The notes beneath the pieces were generated by a model that saw nothing but the letters and a program-made list of their open reading frames with translations, made no database searches and was not told where the DNA came from. The position numbers and the translations under genes are program-made. DNA of 64,000 nt from Trichaptum fuscoviolaceum (lineage: Eukaryota; Basidiomycota; Agaricomycetes; Hymenochaetales; Trichaptaceae). Positions 56,593 through 64,000 of this stretch are shown here, one piece after another (position 1 is the stretch's first letter; the number at the start of each line of letters is the position of its first letter). The stretch is taken from contig CAJSYZ010000001.1 in assembly GCA_910574455.1 (NCBI GenBank), positions 659,961 through 723,960 of the forward strand, in the 5' to 3' direction.

Positions 56593-58024
56593 ATTTGTTC
56601 ATTTGAGTTAAACGTCAAGGATATCAAATAGACACTTGAGCCTGTTGCTTCGTTCTGGACGGGTGTGATGCAACACGAGGTCGAGGAGGAAGCCAATCGA
56701 CGTGCTCACTACTTAGAAGTAATTGTAGCCGCCCAGCCTCACTCTTGGACAAGTCGGGAGTTATTAGAAGTATTGCTGTCAACGGCTTGGACTAACTGAC
56801 GATGAACCTACATAGTAGTATCCTGCATCTATTGTTCTAAGAAACGAGCAATGTACATCATAACTTGTAGAAAATCTATAGCCTGAGACACTAGGTCAAA
56901 TTTTTATAAGTTTGAGTTCGGATCATCCAAATAGAACGACTTCAAGTTCAAGCTGAAGTGCTGAGCTCGGAGTTACTGCTACTACTAGTAGTAGGGTTAC
57001 TGGCATCGTTCAAGTTTCGGACGCACCAGCGCATTCCCAACGGCTGAGCTGAGAAGTGTCCGTAACTTGAGGTTGGAACATCAATCAGCCGGTGACCGTT
57101 CTCAGCCTCAGGCTGTTGAAGTGCCAGTTCTCTGGCTCCAAACCGACTGCAACTGGATTGATGTGCAGTGATCATGATGCACCTCATCTGGGCCCCGACT
57201 CGGACTCCAACTTGAACTTGAACTCCGGCGCTAACTCGGACTCGGAAGTTCGGACTCACTGCCACTGTAGTACTTCTACTAGTACTACTAGTCGGACTCT
57301 GACTCGGAAGTTCTTCAGAGGTCAACTTGAAGTCGGAAACTAGTACTACTAGTAAACTAAGCCTGAGGGGCGAAGGTCGGTCCGGCTACTACTACTACAA
57401 CTGCTCTGCTCGATGACTATTAGGTATAATTAACTTTAATGGAATGACCGGTCGTTATTCTCGGGACGTTCTAGGTCAGAGGGAACTGGACGGCTTGACT
57501 TATGCTATTGCCTTCTGGCAGACAAAGGAGGAGCTGGAACAAATGGGCTTTGCGACCAACCTTGACAGACACGCAACTTGGTAGTATTGTTGTCCCGACT
57601 TCGAGTCAGCAAGAGCCCGACGTGGACACCATGAAGCAGGAGCCGGAGTAGATCATGTCATCTCATTCTAGTAGTACAATGTTTTACATCCGACATCTTC
57701 CACGCGCTGCTCTCTTGCGCTTTCAAGTTCAAGTTGTAGTACTACTACCCAGCATCGACATGACTTCCCACGGCGCGGTGAGGGGTCTGACATCGCAGGC
57801 CCTCCGTCGTCTGCTACCGCCACTGACAGCCATGGTCAGGTTGGATAAATACTACCGGAGACACTTTCACTGTTATGAAGTCTGGTAAGTAGCCCTAGTT
57901 ATCCGCTTGTCACTCAACCTCATGACCCGATGAACACAATTACTCATACTATGACTGACTGCCAGTGATGCTATGGATGTCAACTTGAAAGCGCTTACTA
58001 CTACTACTACTACTAGTAGAATGC
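56593..58024. other. intergenic region with palindromic words
   Basis: No convincing gene. Dense CTACTACTAGTAC, CTTGAACTTGAACTC and GACTCGGACTC words occur at 56935-57400 and again near 57990-58020. A 46-codon frame (57443-57583) is isolated and unassigned. Confidence 0.5.
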
Positions 58025-59100
58025 CAGCTCGCTCACGAGTTCGAGATGACAGCGCGCACCATCTTGCCGGGCAAGTCTTCTTTCGGAGACAAGTCATTCG
58101 GAGATGAGGAGCTCAAAGGCTTCCAGTTTGCCTCACCAGACGACCATCAAATTCATATCTATTTCGCTGATTCCATGGCTCATGGCGGGGATTTAAGAGA
58201 TGCTCCTTGCCGACACAAGGGACTTCTTGCAATCAGAGAAGGTATGTACATAAAGTGCCACACATCGACTGAAAGTTTAACCTCTCTTTCTGAATCAGTG
58301 GTGCGCTGACCGTGGTAACCGCTCTCGTCGCGACAATTTCCTCTATCGTGTCCCTGGCTTGGGCAGTTGATCGTTGATTCATGCCCTTTCTGGCGCGCTC
58401 ATGCTCGACATTCTCGCCATCTCACGTTCCGCCTTTTGGATGAACGATGTGACATTGTCGTCGCTTATGGGCCGTGTGCCTGCCCCGTGTATTGTCCTTC
58501 TCGAGGACCTTGACGCTGCATTTACTCGCTCAACTTCGCGCGACGGGTCCTCAACCTGTGTTCCTGGCGGTAAGAAGAAGAGCTCATTGTTGTCCGACAA
58601 CAAGGATAAGATGACGATGATGACGACAATGAAGAAATTGGCAATAAGAAGAAAAGCAAGAAATATGACACTCTATCCGACGTGAACACGCTCTCTCTTT
58701 CTGGCCTTCTTAATGCACTTGATGGTGTCGCCGCTGCTGTTGGCCGCTTCCTCTTCTTGTCGCAGCGACGAACCATCTTGAGTGTTTCGACCCCGCGCTC
58801 TCGCGCCCCGGTGGCATGGATGTTTGGATCGAGTTCAAAAGCGCAAGCCCTAGGCAGGCTCAAGCGCTCTTCTGCAACTTCTTCCTGTACGCGGACGTCA
58901 AGAAGCCCGAGATCACCAAACGCGAAGGCGAGCTCGATGGGATCAGCCTCCCCACCACACCCCATCCTCTGGATCGATTTCGGAAATTCCGGTGTCGGTA
59001 TTTGCGTCCGATGCCTCGAGTACCGCAACCTTGAGCTCGAGCTCATTGATGAGAGGTGCGTCAAACAGTCTACCTGACGTTGGCAAAGCAGCTCACGACG
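58025..59100 (+). pseudogene. BCS1-like AAA ATPase, degenerate
   Basis: Scattered over several frames are pieces of a BCS1-type protein, a mitochondrial AAA ATPase that moves the Rieske protein across the inner membrane. Seen are EFEMTARTI and HQIHIYFADS from the N-terminal domain, CADRGNRSRRDNFLYRVPGLG leading to the Walker A site, LIHALSGALMLDIL, the Walker B region CIVLLEDLDAAFTRS, the NTLSLSGLLNALDGVA segment, and MDVWIEFKSAS. The Walker A site is broken by an in-frame TGA near 58369 and lacks its Lys. Frame changes occur near 58610 and 58760. The gene is inactive. Confidence 0.82.
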
Positions 59101-59944
59101 CAAATTGCGAATGCATCAAACGGGAAAAAGTATTACTTCATCTTAGATATTGTTCAAGTAGTCATGTCCTATTCCTCGACAAACACCTCTGTGCCACCAC
59201 CATTGCCGCCGAAACGGAGATCGCTCGGTTTCAATATGCAGAATAAGTCGATTATCGGCCGACAGCGCAATCCCCCCAGCTCTAAGGTCAAGAAACGTGC
59301 CTTCATTCAATCTACTTCTTTCAAAGCGGATTGGGGTGCATTGATCCCATTTCCCATATCGGCATGGTTCCGGTTTCGAGTTGTGTCCAGGGATGACTGA
59401 TTGTATGACGGCTTACTCGTGGCTTTGCCTTCTAGAGCTGATGGAACAGCTTCTTGTGCAGTGGGCTATGTCTTCCTGACTTCTTCGGAGTTAACCTGAC
59501 TCACTTTCTTGTTTGTTTGTGCATAAAATGAAAAGAAGCCTCATAATCGAGTCATCTAGAAGAAATCCTTCTTATCTCCTGTCAGTTCAGCTTGAGGTTT
59601 ATCCGAGCCATAGTACAATGCACTGATAGATTCCTCTCTTCTTTTCCCAGAAGAATAAGGCATCAGAAAAATGCGTGCAAGAGCTTTGTATAAAATGTGA
59701 ACTCGGAGTGGGTGTCGCCCCTCCCCGCCACCCACCCACCCACTCAACCCTTCGCCATGAACTTTTATCACATTCTGTTGGGGCTACACATGCTCCTATT
59801 GATTGACCATGCTGTGCTTCGAGTACGCATCGCGCGAAGACTTCCTTGGACACAAAGGAGGATATCTAGGATGCAAAAATTTGTGCTTACTTTCTATTTC
59901 CTCTCAAAATCACTGCACTGACTTTTTGCCAGCTTCACAAACAG
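59101..59944. other. stretch without a recognised gene
   Basis: It lies between the BCS1-like pseudogene and the exonuclease gene. It may include 5' exons of the latter, but none could be fixed. Confidence 0.4.
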
Positions 59945-60802
59945 ATGCAACATCTCCTCGACTACCTGGGGGTTCCGCCAACGCCTCTTCTTCAACTTCG
60001 CAGTTATACACTCGGACCTCTTGTTCCTGAAGTATGTCTGACCACCGCGACGATGGAGAATGCCGTAGACGTCATCTATGCTTCCTTGCCGGATGCCCCG
60101 GAACGACGCTTCGTTGCCCTCGACATTGAATGGGCGAGTAACTCACCAGAGCTATATCGCGTGGACCTCATCCAACTCGCGGTTCAGCAACATGTGTTCC
60201 TCCTCCGGACTCATCTACTTAATGAACTTCCCGCGAGATTGACACAATTATTAGGTGATGAAGCTGTATGGAAAGTGTCAGCAGGAATCGCTGGTATGAG
60301 AGTCCCATTTCTTCTCTCATTATTCGGCATAACTGAACTAATTGGCAGGTGATGCAACTCGCATCAGGAATAAATTTGGCGTTCCCGTAACCTCCTGTGT
60401 CGATTTGACAGATTGGGCGCGCTTCGTTTACCCCAATTTCTGGCCAAGAACGCTAACTTGGCTCCAGCTGCTTCTGAACCCCCGTCTCTGGTTCAAGTTT
60501 CCGCAACCGTTTATAAAGCTGGAGGAGATGGCAGGCAGACTCCTGCAGGCAAACATTGAGAAGGATGCCACGGTCACAAGGAGCAATTGGGCCGAAGTTG
60601 AGCTGTTGGCTGCTCAAGTCCATTGTAAGTTATCCTTTTCAAGTTGTCGCTCAGGCTGATCATCTTCTCACTTGCATCTGCTCTATTAGATGCGGCAATC
60701 GACGCGCACAGCACGTTTGCTGTTGCTTCCGTCTTGAATCAAGATGCCTTGGCCTTACCGGATGCAGAAATCCATCACTTCCCAATGCTCGATATTGAGT
60801 AG
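59945..60802 (+). CDS. DEDDy-type 3'-5' exonuclease domain protein
   Basis: Three exons, 59945-60293, 60349-60624 and 60690-60802, give 245 residues in one frame. Exo I is FVALDIEW (Asp and Glu), Exo II is the Asp of AGIAGDATRI, and Exo III is Tyr and Asp of YAAIDAHST, as in Werner-like and RNase D-like nucleases. Such domains remove nucleotides from DNA or RNA 3' ends using two metal ions. Nothing else is fused. The start is the first ATG of the open exon; the N-terminus may extend into an unseen exon, as the first 45 residues are atypical. Confidence 0.8.
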
Positions 60803-61206
60803 GCTGAGGCCCGTTTGAATAGTGCTAACGGTGTTATCTTGTTGAGTAAATTGTTGAGTGCATGCTCTTGTCTTCAAAAGTTGCCAGGAGCATCGTGATT
60901 GTATCTATTATTGAATTGCTTCTCGTTGAATGATCATTGTAGACTGAGGTTGTCAATGGTGTTTGCTGTCGCTTTCAAGATGTCATGAAGATGAAGGTAG
61001 CTTGAAATCTCAAAACAGAGGTTCAAGTTCACTTGAGTACAGTAGTGGTAGTAGTAGTAAATCTCACTTGAGTCTGACTTGCCACCTGATGTACAGCTTC
61101 CCTCCTTACGCACTGATTTTGTCCTGAAACGCCGTTTTAAGGCCATCAGGCAGCCAGGCAACACTTCAGGCAGGCATGACAACGCTTCAACCCATTTAAG
61201 GAAGCT

Positions 61207-61440
61207 CCAGGACGCGCCAGCCGCCGTTAGCAATCTCTGATGTATTACACTTGAGCACTGAAATCCTGACTTGCATTCTGATGCACTGAGAGACGGCTTG
61301 CATCCTGAAACACTCCTTATTTCAGTGAGATAAGGCAATCAGTGTATTTTCAGACGAAGTAGCGACCCTTCAGACAGGTGCCAGCCAAATCAGGACGCGT
61401 CAGTCGCCGTAAGCAAAAGGAAGTTTCCCTGATGTATTAG
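61207..61440. repeat. pair of degenerate direct repeats
   Basis: A 40-50-base unit containing AGGACGCG, CAGYCGCCGT and CTGATGTATTA occurs at 61207-61247 and 61391-61440. The second copy includes AGTTTCCCTGATG, the reverse complement of the start of the dispersed repeat at 20565. The whole 60803-61635 stretch has no recognised gene. Confidence 0.6.
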
Positions 61441-61635
61441 GAGGCATGTCCATATATAGAGGCATGTCCATGTGAGGAATAGACTCGGTTTCTGCCCGAA
61501 TCCTGTGAGAGCAAGCCAGATCAAGCGTGAAAGTCACACGCGATTTGCGCCAGGTATAGTCGCGTCGCGCGCGTCTTCTCGACTCTTTTCCTACTACAAC
61601 GTACCACGACGTCGTATTTATGTTGTAGTTAATTT

Positions 61636-62082
61636 ATGCAGTATTCTACACCGCTGAAGCGCCCATTAGGGGAGCGTAATCAAAATATAACATTCACTCA
61701 TTTTACTCCAGGTGAACTTAATGCGAAACGAGTGTATCTGCAACTAAAAAGACAAAAATGCGAAAACGAAGCTTGCGCGACTCCGAACAGCTCGAGCGCA
61801 TTGTCACAATTCGAGACTCCTTCGAAAGCGAGCGCGACACATTACAATGTGTTTGAGTTATCAGCCTCTCCGCACCCGAGCGTCGACACGGGCCTTGAAC
61901 GAGTTCCACAGCCTCCGATCCCCGTCTGCAAACCAGGACCAGACGAGGTCATCAACATATTTTATGAGCACCTTCGTAGCGTGGAATGGCTGTTTTATCT
62001 AGTACCAGTGCTAACGAAAATGCGACAGTCTTTCCGCTGCCCGTGCCTACGACAAGCACAACATCCCGACCCTTCAAAATAG
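61636..62082 (+). CDS. possible small protein, unrecognised
   Basis: An open frame of 148 codons from an ATG, rich in Pro, Ser and Thr (TPLKRPLGERNQN, FETPSKASATHYN). Its last third overlaps the helicase fragment on the other strand, where it is likely non-coding. It may be the first exon of a gene cut by that fragment, or chance. Confidence 0.25.
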   Translation: MQYSTPLKRPLGERNQNITFTHFTPGELNAKRVYLQLKRQKCENEACATPNSSSALSQFETPSKASATHYNVFELSASPHPSVDTGLERVPQPPIPVCKPGPDEVINIFYEHLRSVEWLFYLVPVLTKMRQSFRCPCLRQAQHPDPSK

Positions 62083-62215
62083 CTTCGGCTGTGTCTATTT
62101 GCCAGTCGAAAGGCTCGATTCCAAATGTCTGTTGACCAAGTGACCTCAGCGCATCCCTATCAACTCTTACGTGCTCATTGAGCCTCATAGTAGATCGAGA
62201 GTAAAGATATAGCAT
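61952..62215 (-). pseudogene. N-terminal fragment of a RecQ/DEAD-type helicase
   Basis: The frame begins at an ATG and encodes FGIEPFDWQIDTAEAILKG followed by a Walker A site in VVGTGSGKT, as in the opening of agaricomycete RecQ-like helicases. It stops after about 87 residues and no later helicase motifs follow on this strand. The Q-motif and motif I alone cannot work, so this is a truncated copy. Confidence 0.7.
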
Positions 62216-64000
62216 AAAATCTGCATGTATTCGCTATCTGATTCTAATACAAGTTGAATTTCAAAAAAAAAATAGAGTGACCGGGACTCGGGAAGATACC
62301 GGCAATCTACGAAAGCCGGGAGAAACTGCCAAGCTTATTAATCAGGCACACTGTGACCTATAGGTCACAATGAGGTGACTGGCCTCCCTCTGATTGAGTA
62401 CTACCAGTTGCTTCATTTATCCAACCTCCCAACCTCAAAAGATAAATTGCGACTGGCTACGAGTCTAGCAGATTCCAGCCTACACAGCGTAATATAACCA
62501 GTGTTAACTTAATATAGTAATATATGGGTGGTGCAAGGGTCCTGGGAAGATTCCAGCACCCTTACAAGGTCCTGTAATCATTACAGGACGTTACAAGTGC
62601 GTCGGCCTTCTGCCGGCCCCCATGTAACCGGTATATACTACTATAATGTTAGTCTGGCGACGTCATATAACGTGGCTAAATATCGTTGCACTTGTCTATA
62701 TATCTGTTGGCCTCCCTATATGCTGTACACAACCGCTACATATTAAGATAAGACCCTCGGAACCCTGAGCCTGCCCTAAAGGCAGTTACGCAAATTTAAA
62801 AATGACGCCCCGAGGGGCCTGCAATGCGCAGGCAAAACCCGAGACCACCTCCATCAGGAAAACTACTTTCTGCTGAAAGTGACTTAAGCGTCACTTAAAG
62901 GTCCTGAGAGACTGAAGTCTTAAACAAGGCAAGCTTCACTTATTCATGCATGTCCTCCACCTGGGCAACCCTAGGAATCAAGCACAAGTGCTCGTGCAAC
63001 ACCGCGTCGTGGGCGAGCACATGTGCTTGAGGAGTGGCCGTGCGCAAGTGTTTGAAGACCTGTGTGAATATCTCTAGACCTTGTGAGGATCTCGAGCTAT
63101 TCACACAGGTAAGGGTCCAGGGTCCTAGGGTCACCGGTAACAGTGTCTTACCGGTGATCCGATTCCCCGTTCCTCCTCACGCGCGCGTCGCTCTATCCCG
63201 CCCGCTGTCCCGCCCCTCTGAGTGCCGCCATCGCATATCTTGCTGCGCAGGCCTTCAGATAATATAAATTTGGTACCTACGGACTCCTTTTTTCTTGTTC
63301 TATCATTATGTACCCTTAGATATAGCATTATAATATAATATCTTTTAGCTTTTCACTCTGAATTATAATTGAGGCACACCATTAATTCTGACTTAAAGCA
63401 AAGAGTTCTATTAAGTTGTCAACAGTACCAGCTAATAATCTTATAGAAATGCGGTCCAGGCTTGAGTATCAATATATTTAAATTTAAATACAATTAGAAA
63501 AACGCACGCGCCCGCAGGTCCGGTTGCGGGCGGTGGGGAGGCGTTGCACGTGTGCGCGCGCACGGCGGGTGATAGCACACCCGTCCACCACCTGGCTCGC
63601 GGGTGCGACTATGGCTTCGGTTGCCTTGTTGAAGTGGCACGGACGCACTAGTCTGTTTTGCTAGAAAACACCTGTTGTTCGCACTTTGTAGCACACACAT
63701 AAATCGCCATCCATATCGGGGTTATAAGGATGTGTGCAATGGTGCACTCGAAGTGCGCAGAAGGAAGGCGGAGGGGTGGGTGTGTAATGATGGAGCCCAG
63801 AAAGGGATGCAAGAGCTCGTAAGCGTCTATCACGCACAGCTCATTGGTTTATGGCGCACCTACGAAGAAAAGCAGGCCTGTCAGTCTTGTCTTTTATGAT
63901 TACAAGCCAAATGGAATGAAGACGTACTTGGGTTGCTGCTGCGAGAATGCCAGCGCCATTCTTGTTTCACTCAAATGCGCCTTAATCACTTCACCACGCC
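62216..64000. other. right-end stretch without a recognised gene
   Basis: No protein-like frame or RNA gene was recognised. It contains the second copy of the dispersed repeat and AT-rich sequence around 63240-63500. Confidence 0.45.
62852..62958. repeat. dispersed repeat, copy B
   Basis: About 105 bases matching 20565-20672 in the same orientation, with roughly one change in ten to twelve bases. Flanks differ, so the unit is mobile or part of a larger decayed element. Confidence 0.85.

Overview
The window looks like nuclear DNA of an agaricomycete (mushroom-forming basidiomycete). Genes carry many short introns with GTRNGT-type donors and YAG acceptors. The mobile elements include a Plavaka-type DNA transposon, a group known mainly from Agaricomycetes, and chromodomain-bearing Ty3/gypsy retrotransposons. 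One tract contains CCCTAA motifs, matching the TTAGGG telomere repeat of basidiomycetes.

Left part (1-20.4 kb), mostly ordinary genes. The 3' end of a hAT transposase runs in from the left edge. Two tandem minus-strand OPT-family oligopeptide transporters follow (2160-4799 and 8281-13036). They encode similar proteins but have 4 and 13 exons, and the second appears to need a 2-nt micro-exon. After a 5-kb gene-poor stretch come a small unrecognised gene (18081-18689) and a convergent LCL3-like membrane-anchored thermonuclease (19068-20365).

Middle part (20.5-37.5 kb), repeats and transposons. A minus-strand gene of unknown function (21232 to at least 24047) is built from a run of very short exons, all in phase 0, and ends in an acidic Glu/Gly repeat tail. 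Beside it, two tRNA-headed SINE-like elements stand head to head around telomere-like repeats. A coiled-coil gene (25238-26254) lies back to back with a Plavaka transposase gene (26505-37477). The Plavaka gene is broken by a Ty3/gypsy element at its first exon/intron border, by a second small insertion, and by a frameshift.

Right part (38-64 kb), accessory genes. There is a trypsin-like protein and three large unrecognised proteins (41095-49797, 50432-53191, 53819-56592) that share short conserved motifs and look like diverged paralogues. A second Ty3/gypsy element, with almost identical LTRs, interrupts the first of these. Their promoters and some coding ends are made of shuffled short palindromic words. 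Then follow a BCS1-like AAA ATPase pseudogene, a DEDDy 3'-5' exonuclease gene, a truncated helicase fragment and dispersed repeats.

Both retrotransposons carry an 11-nt primer-binding site that is perfectly complementary to an 11-nt segment inside their own LTR, with a compensatory base-pair change between them. This is the pattern of Tf1-type self-primed reverse transcription. Exon boundaries were read by eye from splice consensus, frame and paralogue alignment; no transcript evidence was available.
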